Positions 17,248-25,493 of a DNA stretch of 64,000 nucleotides are shown one piece after another (position 1 is the stretch's first letter; each line of letters opens with the position of its first letter). Below the pieces are notes generated by a model. That model made no database searches. It was given only the letters and a program-made list of their open reading frames with translations, and was not told where the DNA came from. The DNA is from JAFECT01 sp964432415 (GTDB taxonomy: Bacteria; Pseudomonadota; Alphaproteobacteria; Caulobacterales; Caulobacteraceae), in contig CAYSNW010000010.1 in assembly GCA_964432415.1 (NCBI GenBank), positions 25,975 through 89,974 on the forward strand, read 5' to 3'. The position numbers and the translations under genes were made by a program.

Positions 17248-17298
17248 AAAATTCCACTACTTCATTATAGTCACGACAATAGTGCCATCTGGGCACGA
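17248..17298 (-). promoter_or_regulatory. Shared promoter/operator block, copy C (LysR/RidA intergenic)
   Basis: Plus-strand reading: AAAATTCCACTAC, TTCATTATAGTCACGA, CAATAGTGCC, then GGGCACG. The minus-strand -10 is a perfect TATAAT. The dyad is CACGA-CAA-TAGTG. Located in the divergent LysR-RidA gap, it is where a LysR regulator would be expected to act on its target and itself. Confidence 0.7.
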
Positions 17299-17336
17299 TT
17301 GGGGTATGGGTCGGGAGACCGCTTCAGGAGTCTCAC

Positions 17337-18239
17337 GTGCTCGAAGACCTACGCGCCCTCGTGGAGTTCGCCCACGCCGGGTCCATCGCCGGCGCCGCCG
17401 ATCGCCTGTTCCGCACGCCTTCGGCGATCACCCGGCAGCTGCAGCGGCTGGAGGCCGCACTGGGCGGCGAGTTGCTCGACCGAACGGTCAAGCCGCCGCG
17501 CCTTAACGCCCTGGGCACCCGGGTGCTCGAACAGGCGCAGGACCTGCTGCGGCGGCAGGAGGCGCTGAAGTCGCTCGCCTCCAGCGACGCCGAGCCTCAC
17601 GGTCTCCTTCGCATCGGGCTCGCCCATCCCCTGGCCGTCGGGACGCTGACCGAACCCATTCAGGCCCTGACGGAGGAATACCCCAAGGTCCGCTTGCGGA
17701 TGCTGAGCGACGGCGCCGGCGCCCTGTTCAACCGGCTGCTGGCCGGCGAACTCGACGTCGCGGCCGTCGTCCTGCCCATCGGCAGAACCGCGCCGCCGCC
17801 GCTGCTGACGACGATCGTCGCGACCGACCGGGCGGAGATCGTCCAAAGCGCGGCCGGCACGGTCCCGGGCGATTGGGCCAGCCTGGGCCGGGCTCCCTGG
17901 GTGCTCAATCCGCTGGGCTGCTTCCTTCGGGCGCACCTCATCGATCAGATGGAGCGCGCCGGTTCCACCCCCATGATCGCGGCCGAAATCCACAACGTGC
18001 ACCTGCAGCTGGCGTTCGTTCAGTCGGGATATGGATTGGGCCTGCTGCCCGCGAGCTTCGTCGCCAGGAACAATGCGCTCGACACCTTCGCGGTGCTGCG
18101 CCCCCCGTCGTTCGACCTGCGCATGTCCATCGCGGTCGTGCGGGCCGGCCAGCTCGGCGCCCTGGAGAAGGCCGTAGAACTGTTCGAGCACGGCATTCGC
18201 GATGTGTTTGAAACCGCCGATCAGGGGATGGCCGCCTAG
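17337..18239 (+). CDS. LysR family transcriptional regulator, likely controller of the repeated blocks
   Basis: 300 residues from a GTG preceded by CAGGAG. The N-terminal winged HTH (LRALVEFAHAGSIAGAADRLF, then TPSAITRQLQRLEAALG) and the LysR effector domain (LRIGLAHPLAVGTL, VLPIGRT, GYGLGLLPASFVARN) are complete. Divergent from the second RidA gene, with operator block C between. The same block precedes two more operons at 12-16 kb, so I infer that this protein is the local regulator of all three. The effector is unknown. Confidence 0.85.
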   Translation: MLEDLRALVEFAHAGSIAGAADRLFRTPSAITRQLQRLEAALGGELLDRTVKPPRLNALGTRVLEQAQDLLRRQEALKSLASSDAEPHGLLRIGLAHPLAVGTLTEPIQALTEEYPKVRLRMLSDGAGALFNRLLAGELDVAAVVLPIGRTAPPPLLTTIVATDRAEIVQSAAGTVPGDWASLGRAPWVLNPLGCFLRAHLIDQMERAGSTPMIAAEIHNVHLQLAFVQSGYGLGLLPASFVARNNALDTFAVLRPPSFDLRMSIAVVRAGQLGALEKAVELFEHGIRDVFETADQGMAA

Positions 18240-18311
18240 GGGGTCGCTTCTGGCCGCGTCCCGATTGTTGTGGTTGTAGGTCCCCGCAGCGGGGGCGAGG
18301 GAGAGACGGGC

Positions 18312-18572
18312 ATGAGCGGCAAGCGGGACTTCACCTCCGACGACGAGACCCGCGGCCTGGCCTTCGCCAGCTACTGCCTGATGAACGCCCTGCTGGATGT
18401 GCTCGAAAAGCAGGCGGTCCTGACGCCGGACCAGGCGCAGGAGGTGCTGGACCGGACCCTCACCTCCCTCGAACATCGCCCCCAGGACAACGCGATCGAC
18501 ATCGCCCGCCGGCTGGTCGAGGGCGCGGTGATCGCGCGCTCGGCCGCGCGTTCCACGGGCATGGACGACTGA
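18312..18572 (+). CDS. Small helical hypothetical protein
   Basis: 86 residues. The chosen ATG follows a GGGAGAG stretch; an upstream in-frame start lacks support. The protein is mostly alpha-helical (RGLAFASYCLMNALLDVLEKQ; LTPDQAQEVLDRTLTSLEH) and soluble. No family is recognised. It lies alone between the LysR gene and the first ECF42 promoter. Confidence 0.55.
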   Translation: MSGKRDFTSDDETRGLAFASYCLMNALLDVLEKQAVLTPDQAQEVLDRTLTSLEHRPQDNAIDIARRLVEGAVIARSAARSTGMDD

Positions 18573-18604
18573 CCGGCGCCGGCGAACAAAAATTTGCGGA
18601 CCCC

Positions 18605-18631
18605 TGTCGATTTCGCACAAGCTCGTTCGAC
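18605..18631 (+). promoter_or_regulatory. ECF42-type promoter of the first DGPF-sigma module
   Basis: TGTCGA, 17 bases, then CGAC. This matches the promoter signature reported for ECF42 sigma factors (TGTCGA at -35; CGA/TC at -10, from memory of published work). The DGPF gene starts about 45 bases downstream, and its sigma gene follows. Autoregulation by that sigma is the simplest reading. Confidence 0.7.
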
Positions 18632-18678
18632 GTCCCGATGAACCGCCACGGGGGCGGGTTCAGACAAGGAGACAGACG

Positions 18679-19113
18679 ATGCGGGTCATGGTGTTTCACA
18701 AGGCCTTCGAGGGCGTGAGCCTGGAGAACGGTCCCACGCCCGAGATGCTTGAGATGTTCGCGGCGATGGACCGTTTCACCGAGGAACTGGTCCAGGCGGG
18801 GGTGTTCATCGCCGCCGCGGGCCTGAAGACGGGCGCCGAGAGCCGGCGCATCCTGTTCGAGGGTCCCGGTCGCACAGTCACCGACGGGCCGTTCGCCGAA
18901 AGCCGCGAGCTGGTCGCCGGCTTCTCGATCTGGGAGGTCAAGGACATGGACGAGGCCGTGGCCTGGGCCCGGCGCGTGCCCAACACCCCCGAGGGCAAGG
19001 GCGCGATGGAGATCTTTCCGTTCTACGAGGCGGAGGATCTGGGGGACTTCGTGACGCCCGAGGAACTGGCAAACCCGCGCACGGGCGAGCGCGGGAAGCT
19101 CGGCGTCGCCTGA
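18679..19113 (+). CDS. YCII-related DGPF-domain protein
   Basis: 144 residues after a CAAGGAG ribosome-binding site. The DGPF motif is present (TVTDGPFAESRELVAGFSIWEV), as is the sandwich RVMVFHKAFEGV and the C-terminal MEIFPFYEAEDLGDF. DGPF proteins are the standard partners of ECF42 sigma factors, though their molecular role is not established. It precedes its sigma gene by 60 bases behind the ECF42 promoter. Confidence 0.88.
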   Translation: MRVMVFHKAFEGVSLENGPTPEMLEMFAAMDRFTEELVQAGVFIAAAGLKTGAESRRILFEGPGRTVTDGPFAESRELVAGFSIWEVKDMDEAVAWARRVPNTPEGKGAMEIFPFYEAEDLGDFVTPEELANPRTGERGKLGVA

Positions 19114-19173
19114 CGCCGCGCGTCGGCCAGGGAGCCGGCTTGTCTCGCCCGCGGCCCTGGCCGAAAAGGCGGT

Positions 19174-20442
19174 GTGACCACAGGCGAGACGCACCGGGCC
19201 ATCGAGGCGACCTTCCGCATCGAGCGGGCCAGGCTGATCGCGGGCCTGGCCCGCGTGACGCGCGACATCGACCTGGCCGAGGAATTGGCGCAGGACGCCC
19301 TGGTCACGGCGCTGGCCGAATGGCCGCGGATCGGCGTCCCCGCCAATCCCGGCGCCTGGCTGATGGCCGCCGCCCGCCGGCGCGCCATCGACCGCTTCCG
19401 CCGCGACCGGATGCGCGCGCGCAAGCACCAGGAGATCGCGGGCTCACCGGGCGAAGGCCCCGACGACCGGGCCGAGGCCATCGCCAGGGCCCTGGACGAC
19501 GATCTCGGCGATGAGCTGCTGGGCCTGATCTTCACGGCCTGCCATCCAATCCTGACGCCCGACGCCCGCGCAGCCCTGACCTTGAGAGTGGTCGGCGGCC
19601 TGACCACCGACGAGATCGCCCGCGCCTTCCTCTCCAGCGAGGCCACGATCGCCCAGCGCATCGTGCGCGCCAAGAAGGCCATCGCCAGAGCCGGCCTGAC
19701 CTTCGAAACGCCGCGTGGCGCCGAGCGGGCGACGCGGCTGCCCTCGGTGCTGGAGGTCGTCTACCTGATCTTCAACGAGGGCTACGCCGCCACCGCCGGC
19801 GACGACCTGGTCCGCCCGGGCCTTGCCCAGGAGGCGCAGCGGCTGGGCCGCATGCTGGCCGCCCTGATGCCCGACGACGCCGAGGTGCTGGGCCTGCTGG
19901 CCCTGATGGAGCTCCAGGCCTCGCGCCTGCCGGCGCGCACCGGGGCGGACGGCGCCTCCATACCGCTCACTGAGCAGGACCGCGGACGCTGGGATCACCT
20001 GCTGATCGGCCGTGGCCTCGACGCCCTGGCCCGGGCGGAGGCGCTGGACGGGGAGGGACCCTATGTCCTGCAAGCCGCCCTCGCCGCCTGCCACGCCCGC
20101 GCGCGGCGGGCCGAGGACACGGACTGGCGGCGCATCGCGGGCTTGTACGACCGGTTGCGCGAAGTCATGCCGACGGCGGTGGTCGATCTCAACCGCGCGA
20201 TCGCCCACAGCATGGCGTTCGGGCCGGAGGCGGGGCTCAGGCTGCTGGACGAGATCCCTGACGCTGATGCATTGCGCGGCCATGCGCCCTATCCGGCGGC
20301 GAGGGGCGACTTCCTGTTTCGCGCTGGGCGGTTGGCTGAGGCGCGCTCGGCGTTCGAGGCTGCTGCTCGGATTAGCCATAATGGGCGAGAGCGCGCGTTT
20401 CTGCTTGCGCGGGTGGCGGCCTGCGACGGCAACTCGGTCTGA
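19174..20442 (+). CDS. ECF42-type RNA polymerase sigma factor with C-terminal TPR-like extension
   Basis: 422 residues, about double a simple ECF sigma. Sigma2 (RDIDLAEELAQDALVTALAEW) and sigma4 (GLTTDEIARAFLSSEATIAQRIVRAKKAI) occupy the first 190 residues. The long C-terminal region (EVVYLIFNEGYAATAGDDL, then helical ALARAEALDGEGPYVLQAAL) is the characteristic SnoaL-free TPR-like domain of the ECF42 group, thought to control activity in place of an anti-sigma. The start is GTG. It pairs with the DGPF gene upstream. Confidence 0.88.
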   Translation: MTTGETHRAIEATFRIERARLIAGLARVTRDIDLAEELAQDALVTALAEWPRIGVPANPGAWLMAAARRRAIDRFRRDRMRARKHQEIAGSPGEGPDDRAEAIARALDDDLGDELLGLIFTACHPILTPDARAALTLRVVGGLTTDEIARAFLSSEATIAQRIVRAKKAIARAGLTFETPRGAERATRLPSVLEVVYLIFNEGYAATAGDDLVRPGLAQEAQRLGRMLAALMPDDAEVLGLLALMELQASRLPARTGADGASIPLTEQDRGRWDHLLIGRGLDALARAEALDGEGPYVLQAALAACHARARRAEDTDWRRIAGLYDRLREVMPTAVVDLNRAIAHSMAFGPEAGLRLLDEIPDADALRGHAPYPAARGDFLFRAGRLAEARSAFEAAARISHNGRERAFLLARVAACDGNSV

Positions 20443-20539
20443 CGGTATGGGCTGGCTTGGTTGGCGGCCTCTCCGTTGGTAGTCTTGGCCAGTGCGGCAA
20501 CGCGGATCGTCAAAAATCAGACCGAAGGTTAGGGGTTAG

Positions 20540-21469
20540 ATGACGATTGCGCCGCTGTTCAGTTCTACATGCGATCTCGCTCAGCGCATTCCTGCGATGA
20601 TCTCTGGCTTCCTCGAACTTGAAAACCAGATCGGTCGGCGCTTCCGTGAGGATAGCGATACAGATGTTATCATTGCATCTCTGCTCAAAGTCGGAGGAAG
20701 CGATGCGACGGTCCTGGTTCCGCCTGAAGTAAAGACGGGTGGCGACTTCGACATCTTGATCGTCGAACCCTCTACTGGTGAGGCCGTTCAGTACCGAATT
20801 CAGGCCAAACGCCTGCTGCCGCACGCCAGCAACTGGGACTGGGGTTCCTATCGTGAACTTGACCATCCTCATGGGACTGGCAAGCAATCATCTACGCTCG
20901 TCCGATCTGCCTCCAAAGAAGCGATCCACACGATCCCGCTCTATGCGTTCTATAACCCCGAGCAGGCTTGCGCTGCATCAGGTGGCTTCCTCTCCGGTGT
21001 GGAGATGGCCGACGGACGCGAAGTAAATGAGATTGTGAAGGCGCTTCGAAAGGAAAAGGCTGCTGGCAAGCGACCGCGTTGGAAGCGCATCGAATATCTT
21101 CGCCACCTCTTCTTTCCTCTTTCAACGGTTCTTTGCCCGCCTGGCGGCATCACTCCACCATCCTCGCCCATCCTTTCTCCCAGGGCTTCAAGGCGGGCAG
21201 TCGAAAGTGCGATAGAGGCGCGGACCTACCTTCGAATATCGACAGCTGCGGCGAAGCCCAGCCTGCGCAGGCCTCGCACTGACGAAGCGCAGATTTTGCA
21301 GGCCGCCGAGAGTGCTGACGATGAGAAAGTTCAACCGCGTGCGCCTGGAAGGAAATTCGGCATGGCGGTTAGGAGAGCAATCGAACGTCGTCTGGATGAA
21401 TCGCCAATCCGGGTGGCAAAGGTCAATCGCCCGAAACTCGTGTTGATATCCAGGCACGGTCAATCCTGA
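20540..21469 (+). CDS. Putative PD-(D/E)xK-like nuclease (DUF6615-like), likely acquired
   Basis: 309 residues after an AGGGG site. The N-terminal third contains FLELENQIGRRF and then GGDFDI (D69, D71) followed 17 residues later by YRIQAKRL (Q88-x-K90). That Asp...Q-x-K spacing resembles Mrr-like/PD-(D/E)xK nucleases, where Q may replace E. I recall similar proteins filed as DUF6615. The C-terminal third is basic and probably disordered. Codon use is clearly less GC-rich than in both flanking sigma genes, suggesting transfer. No methyltransferase or ATPase partner is adjacent. The stop overlaps the convergent sigma gene. Confidence 0.5.
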   Translation: MTIAPLFSSTCDLAQRIPAMISGFLELENQIGRRFREDSDTDVIIASLLKVGGSDATVLVPPEVKTGGDFDILIVEPSTGEAVQYRIQAKRLLPHASNWDWGSYRELDHPHGTGKQSSTLVRSASKEAIHTIPLYAFYNPEQACAASGGFLSGVEMADGREVNEIVKALRKEKAAGKRPRWKRIEYLRHLFFPLSTVLCPPGGITPPSSPILSPRASRRAVESAIEARTYLRISTAAAKPSLRRPRTDEAQILQAAESADDEKVQPRAPGRKFGMAVRRAIERRLDESPIRVAKVNRPKLVLISRHGQS

Positions 21470-22731
21470 ACGTGAGTGCCGACCTCCACCGCCCGCCTTC
21501 TCAACATCTCCCGCTCCCGCTCATTCCCCGCCAGCGCCGCCGCCGCCTCGAACGCCGCGCGCGCCTCGTTCCACCGCCCCAGCTTGGCCAGCAGATCCCC
21601 CCGCACCGCCGGCAGCAGGTGGTAATTCTTCAGCGCCGGCTCATCCATCAGCCGGTCCAGGTGATCCAGCCCCGTCTGCGGCCCCTCGGCCATGCCGATG
21701 GCGATGGCGCGGTTGAGCTCCACGACCGGGGAGGGCGCCACGGCCGCCAGTTCCGCGTAGAGCGCCGCGATTCGGCGCCAGTCGGTGTCCTCCGCCTTCG
21801 CCGCCCGGGCGTGGCAGGCCACGATCGCCGCCTGCAGGGCATAGACCCCCGCCTGACCGCCCAGTTCCTTGGCCCGCGCCAGGGCGCGCAGTCCCCGGCG
21901 GATCTGCAGCTGGTCCCACAGGGCGCGGTTCTGCTCCAGCATCAGGATCGGCTCGCCGTCCGCGTCCGTGCGCGCGGCGGCGCGCGAGGCGTTGAGCTCC
22001 ATCAGCGCCAGCAGGCCGTGGACCTCGCTCTCGTCGGGCAGGGCGGCGGCCAGGACGCGCCCCAGCCGCAGGGCCTCGTCGCAGAGCTGGGGTCGCAGCC
22101 AGTCGGCGCCGGCGGCGGCGGTATAGCCCTCGTTGAAGATCAGGTAGACGACCTCCAGCACGGTCTCCAGGCGCTCGCGCAGCTGGTCGCCGTGCGGGGT
22201 CTCGTAGGCCAGGCCGGCCTCGGCCAGGGTCCGTTTGGCGCGTACGATGCGCTGGGCGATGGTCGGGACGGGCAGCAGATAGGCGCGGGCGATCTCCTCG
22301 GTGGTCAGGCCGCAGATCATCCGCAGCGCCAGGGCCGCGCGCGCCTCGGGCTTCAGCACGGGATGGCAGGCGGTGAAGATCAGCCTGAGCATCTCGTCGC
22401 CGATGTCGTCGTCCAGGGCGGAGTCCAGATCGGGCATGGCCTGCTGTTCGATATCCAGGTCGTGGGCGACCAGCGCGTGGTTGCGCTCCAGCATGGGGCG
22501 GCGGCGCAGGTGGTCGAGCGCCCGGCGGCGCGCGGCGGCCATCAGCCAGGCGCCCGGGCGTTCCGGGACGCCGGTTTCGGGCCAGGCCTCCAGCGCCGAG
22601 ACCAGGGCGTCCTGGGTCAGCTCCTCGGCCAGGGGCACGTCGCGCAGCATCCGAGCCAGGCTGGTGATCAGCCGGGGCTGTTCGATCCGCCAGACGGCCA
22701 GGATCGCGCGCTGGGCGTCGGCGCCCGTCAT
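21460..22731 (-). CDS. ECF42-type RNA polymerase sigma factor (second copy)
   Basis: 423 residues, clearly paralogous to the first copy: shared sigma2 (VPLAEELTQDALVSALEAWPE), PGAWLMAAARRRALDHL, sigma4 (GLTTEEIARAYLLPVPTIAQRI) and the long C-terminal helical domain beginning EVVYLIFNEGYTA. It starts 31 bases after the DGPF stop. The orientation is opposite to the first module, so the two modules converge on the nuclease-like gene. Confidence 0.88.
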   Translation of the reverse strand: MTGADAQRAILAVWRIEQPRLITSLARMLRDVPLAEELTQDALVSALEAWPETGVPERPGAWLMAAARRRALDHLRRRPMLERNHALVAHDLDIEQQAMPDLDSALDDDIGDEMLRLIFTACHPVLKPEARAALALRMICGLTTEEIARAYLLPVPTIAQRIVRAKRTLAEAGLAYETPHGDQLRERLETVLEVVYLIFNEGYTAAAGADWLRPQLCDEALRLGRVLAAALPDESEVHGLLALMELNASRAAARTDADGEPILMLEQNRALWDQLQIRRGLRALARAKELGGQAGVYALQAAIVACHARAAKAEDTDWRRIAALYAELAAVAPSPVVELNRAIAIGMAEGPQTGLDHLDRLMDEPALKNYHLLPAVRGDLLAKLGRWNEARAAFEAAAALAGNEREREMLRRRAVEVGTHVQD

Positions 22732-22762
22732 GGGCGCCGACGGCGGGGGCAGGGGGCCGGCC

Positions 22763-23140
22763 TCACTGCGCCAGCGGCTGGCCGGCGAAACCGGCGAACT
22801 CGCGCACCTCGCAGGTGCCTTCCCAGCCCGGCATGTGGTCCAGGTGCAGCTGCATGAACTCGGTGGCCAGGGCCACGGCTTCCTCGCGGCTCTTCACCTC
22901 GAAGATGGCGTAGCCGCCGATGACTTCCTTGGCCTCGGCGAAGGGGCCGTCGCGCACGATCAGCTTGTCGCCGGCGATGGTGACGCGGGTTCCCTGGGTG
23001 ATGGGGGTCAGGCCGCCGTTCTCGACCATGCGGCCGGCCTTGAACTCGCGGTCGGCCAGCTTGTGCATGGCCTCCATCAGGGCCGGGGTGGGGACGGTGG
23101 TCTGGTCGGCTTCGGCGGTGACGATCGACATGAAACGCAT
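22763..23140 (-). CDS. YCII-related DGPF-domain protein (second copy)
   Basis: 125 residues. DGPF motif: LIVRDGPFAEAKEVIGGYAIFEV. N-terminus MRFMSIVTAEADQ is typical of the family. It is the first gene of the second ECF42 module, with the ECF42-type promoter about 60 bases upstream. Shorter than the first copy by about 20 C-terminal residues, otherwise intact. Confidence 0.88.
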   Translation of the reverse strand: MRFMSIVTAEADQTTVPTPALMEAMHKLADREFKAGRMVENGGLTPITQGTRVTIAGDKLIVRDGPFAEAKEVIGGYAIFEVKSREEAVALATEFMQLHLDHMPGWEGTCEVREFAGFAGQPLAQ

Positions 23141-23204
23141 GGTTCGGATTCCTCTGGGGCGGCCCGGGGCGCCGTCGCCGCCGGAGTGTCTCGCTTATGA
23201 AGAC

Positions 23205-23231
23205 GACGAACCAGAGGCGAGCGGATCGACA
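23205..23231 (-). promoter_or_regulatory. ECF42-type promoter of the second DGPF-sigma module
   Basis: On the minus strand TGTCGA is followed by 17 bases and CGTC, the same layout as at the first module. It lies just past the end of the upstream LysR gene and about 60 bases from the DGPF start. Confidence 0.7.
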
Positions 23232-23256
23232 GGCCTTCGAAAAAACCTTCGCGCCC

Positions 23257-24183
23257 TCACGCTGCCCCGCCCCCGCCCGCGCGGCCCTTCACGTGATCGA
23301 TGAAGGCGCGCAGCTTCGGCGTCATCTGGTGGCGGCCGGGATAGTAGAGAAACATGCCCGGCGCCGTCGGCGAAAAGGGCTTCAGCACCTGCACGAGCTG
23401 TCCCGCCCTTATCGGCTCGGCGGCGATCGGCGCCGGCACCTGGGCCAGGCCCATGCCTTCGACCGCGGCGCCCAGCAGGGTCGGAAAGTCGTTGGCGATG
23501 AGCGGCCCCGTCACCAGGGCGTCGAGGGTTCGATTGCCGTCGACAAAGGACCAGGGGGCGATTGCTCCGCCCGAGCGGCGCAGGCGCAGGCAGTCGTGCT
23601 TGCGCAGGTCCTCGATGCGTTGGGGCGCCGGTCGCCGCGCCAGGTACCGGGGAGCGGCCACCACCACGAACGGGAATGGCCGGGTCAGGCGCACGGCGAC
23701 CATGTCGGCGGCGATCAGCTGGCCCAGCCGCACGCCGGCGTCGAAGCCCCGGGCGGCCAGGTCGACCAGGTCCTCGCTGGCGGCGATCTCGACCTCGACC
23801 TCGGGATAAGCCTGGCTGAAGGACGCGACCAGGGGCGTCAGCAGGATCGGCACGACCGCTCGCGGCGCGGTCAGGCGCAACAGCCCGCTCGGCCGCTGCC
23901 CCAGGTCCCGCGCGGCCTGGCTGGCGGCGACCAGTTCCTCGAAGGCGGGCCGCGCGCGCGCGATGAACCGCTCGCCGGCCTCGCTCAGGCCGACGCTGCG
24001 GGTGGTGCGGATCAACAGCGCCGCGCCGATGCGGCCCTCGAGGGTTCGCACCGCCTGGCTGACCGCCGAGGGGGTGACGCCGAGCTCGTCCGCGCCCTTG
24101 CGGAAGCTGCGGTGGCGCGCGACCGCCAGGAAGGCCTCCACCCCATCGAGCGCGCCCTGTCTGACTGTGAAGTTCTGCTTCAT
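23257..24183 (-). CDS. LysR family transcriptional regulator
   Basis: 308 residues. Winged HTH (VEAFLAVARHRSFRKGADELGVTPSAVSQAVRTLE split over residues 14-48) and a LysR substrate domain (RLTAPRAVVPILLTPLV, VDLAARGFDAGVRLGQLI, MFLYYPGRHQMTPKLRAFIDHV) of the CrgA/DsdC-like aldehyde/aromatic group. Divergent from a small membrane-protein gene, with a short dyad between. The target is probably that gene. Confidence 0.85.
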   Translation of the reverse strand: MKQNFTVRQGALDGVEAFLAVARHRSFRKGADELGVTPSAVSQAVRTLEGRIGAALLIRTTRSVGLSEAGERFIARARPAFEELVAASQAARDLGQRPSGLLRLTAPRAVVPILLTPLVASFSQAYPEVEVEIAASEDLVDLAARGFDAGVRLGQLIAADMVAVRLTRPFPFVVVAAPRYLARRPAPQRIEDLRKHDCLRLRRSGGAIAPWSFVDGNRTLDALVTGPLIANDFPTLLGAAVEGMGLAQVPAPIAAEPIRAGQLVQVLKPFSPTAPGMFLYYPGRHQMTPKLRAFIDHVKGRAGGGGAA

Positions 24184-24193
24184 GGCTCATCGA

Positions 24194-24210
24194 GATTATC
24201 GCCAATAGTC
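24194..24210. promoter_or_regulatory. Dyad in the divergent LysR/membrane-protein gap
   Basis: GATTAT-N5-ATAGTC is a near-perfect inverted repeat (five of six bases) in the 78-base divergent gap, with T-N11-A spacing as in LysR boxes. It is the likely operator of the adjacent LysR protein. Confidence 0.4.
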
Positions 24211-24261
24211 GCGCGCTGGAAGCGGCCCTAAGTCGAGGCCTCGCATCGAGAGGCGCCCGAC

Positions 24262-24780
24262 ATGCCGACGGAAAACCTGTTCCAGATCCACCTCGTCCTG
24301 GGCTACCTCGCCTGGCTGCTGTGCTTCGGGGCCTATATCTGGCCCTGGCTGCGGTCGATGGACCGCGTCGGCGCCCAGCGCGCGATCGCCACCCTGCACG
24401 GCTTCCGCTTCTTCGGACTGGTGTTCATCCTGCCCGGGCTCGTCAGCCCCGACCTGCCCCAGGCGTTCGCGACGCCCGCGGCCTGGGGGGATTTCACCGC
24501 CGGCGTCCTGGCCCTGCTGGCCCTGCTCACGGTGCGGATCCGGCCGCTGTTCTGGCTGTTCGTCCTGGCCGTCAACGTAGTGGGCGTCAGCGACCTGGTC
24601 CTGGACTACTACGACGCCATCCAGCTCGGGGTTCCGGCCCACGCGGAGCAGTTGGGATCGACCTACTGGATCCCGGTCATCTACGTGCCGTTGCTGATGA
24701 TCACGCACCTGGCCTCGCTCTATCTGCTGGTGCGGCCCGGGCGGCCGCGCGGGCACGTCGAGGACGCGGCCCTGACCTAG
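24262..24780 (+). CDS. Small integral membrane protein
   Basis: 172 residues with about five hydrophobic segments (LVLGYLAWLLCFGAYIWPWL; FFGLVFILPGLV; FTAGVLALLALLTV; PLFWLFVLAVNVVGV; IYVPLLMITHLASLYLLV). It resembles the family of small DoxX-like or DUF-type membrane proteins often paired with LysR regulators, but I cannot name it. Its stop shares a CTAG with the convergent gene. Confidence 0.65.
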   Translation: MPTENLFQIHLVLGYLAWLLCFGAYIWPWLRSMDRVGAQRAIATLHGFRFFGLVFILPGLVSPDLPQAFATPAAWGDFTAGVLALLALLTVRIRPLFWLFVLAVNVVGVSDLVLDYYDAIQLGVPAHAEQLGSTYWIPVIYVPLLMITHLASLYLLVRPGRPRGHVEDAALT

Positions 24781-25415
24781 CCCCCGGCGAGCGCGACCCA
24801 GGCGGCCAGGGCGGCGAGCTTCTGCTCCTTGCGCCAGGGCTTGCCGGCGCTCGCACCCAGGCCGGCCAGGGTTCGGTCCATGTCCGCGGCCGCCAGACCC
24901 AGGGAGACCGGCGCCGTCTCGGGCAGCGACTTCTCGTCGACCTCGATGAGGTTCAAGCCGCAGGCGGCTGAGGCGGAGCGCACCGCCTCACGCACGGCCA
25001 GGTTCTCGGCCACCGGCGGATGCTCCGGGGCGCCCAGGCTGTAGGACAGCAGGTCGGTGATCCAGCCGGCGCGGTTGACCAGCAGGGCGGCGAGCCGGGG
25101 CTCGCAGCCTGAATCCCGCAGCCGTTGGAGGAAGCCGGCCAGCCCCTTCGCCGCCAGGGCGTCCTGCCGCCGGCGGCCCTCGGCGACCGCGGCGGCGGCT
25201 TCGGGGGGAACCTCGCCCCCGGCGGCCATCATCTCGGCGGCCACATGATAGGGCTCGCGGGCCAGGCGGTCGCCGTCCTCGGCTGTGGGCAGAAGCGTCG
25301 ACAGCACCACCCGCGGTTCTGTTCCATCGAGGGCGACCGCCACCATGAGGGCGCCGCCGCGCTGCGCGCGAAAGCCCAGGGCGACCGGCGCCGGATCGTC
25401 TGACTTCCTTGCCAT
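24777..25415 (-). CDS. Hypothetical cytosolic protein
   Basis: 212 residues without a signal or membrane segment. Recognisable strands include ALGFRAQRGGALMVAVALDG and a helix-rich centre (EMMAAGGEVPPEAAAAVAEG). The pattern of two similar beta-rich halves, with GLNLIEVDEKSLPETA in the second, suggests an RNase-H-like fold, which is speculative. No family is recognised. Convergent with the membrane protein through a shared CTAG. Confidence 0.5.
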   Translation of the reverse strand: MARKSDDPAPVALGFRAQRGGALMVAVALDGTEPRVVLSTLLPTAEDGDRLAREPYHVAAEMMAAGGEVPPEAAAAVAEGRRRQDALAAKGLAGFLQRLRDSGCEPRLAALLVNRAGWITDLLSYSLGAPEHPPVAENLAVREAVRSASAACGLNLIEVDEKSLPETAPVSLGLAAADMDRTLAGLGASAGKPWRKEQKLAALAAWVALAGG

Positions 25416-25493
25416 CTCAGGACTTTTTCGCCGCCGCGTTCGTGAGGTGAGGCGGATTTAGGACCGGCGCCGGCGTCTCGGCAAATAAATGCA

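Noticed and set aside
18282..18294. CCCCGC-A-GCGGGG hairpin after the LysR gene as terminator
   Set aside because: The stem is short and no T run follows; it cannot be distinguished from random GC-rich palindromes.
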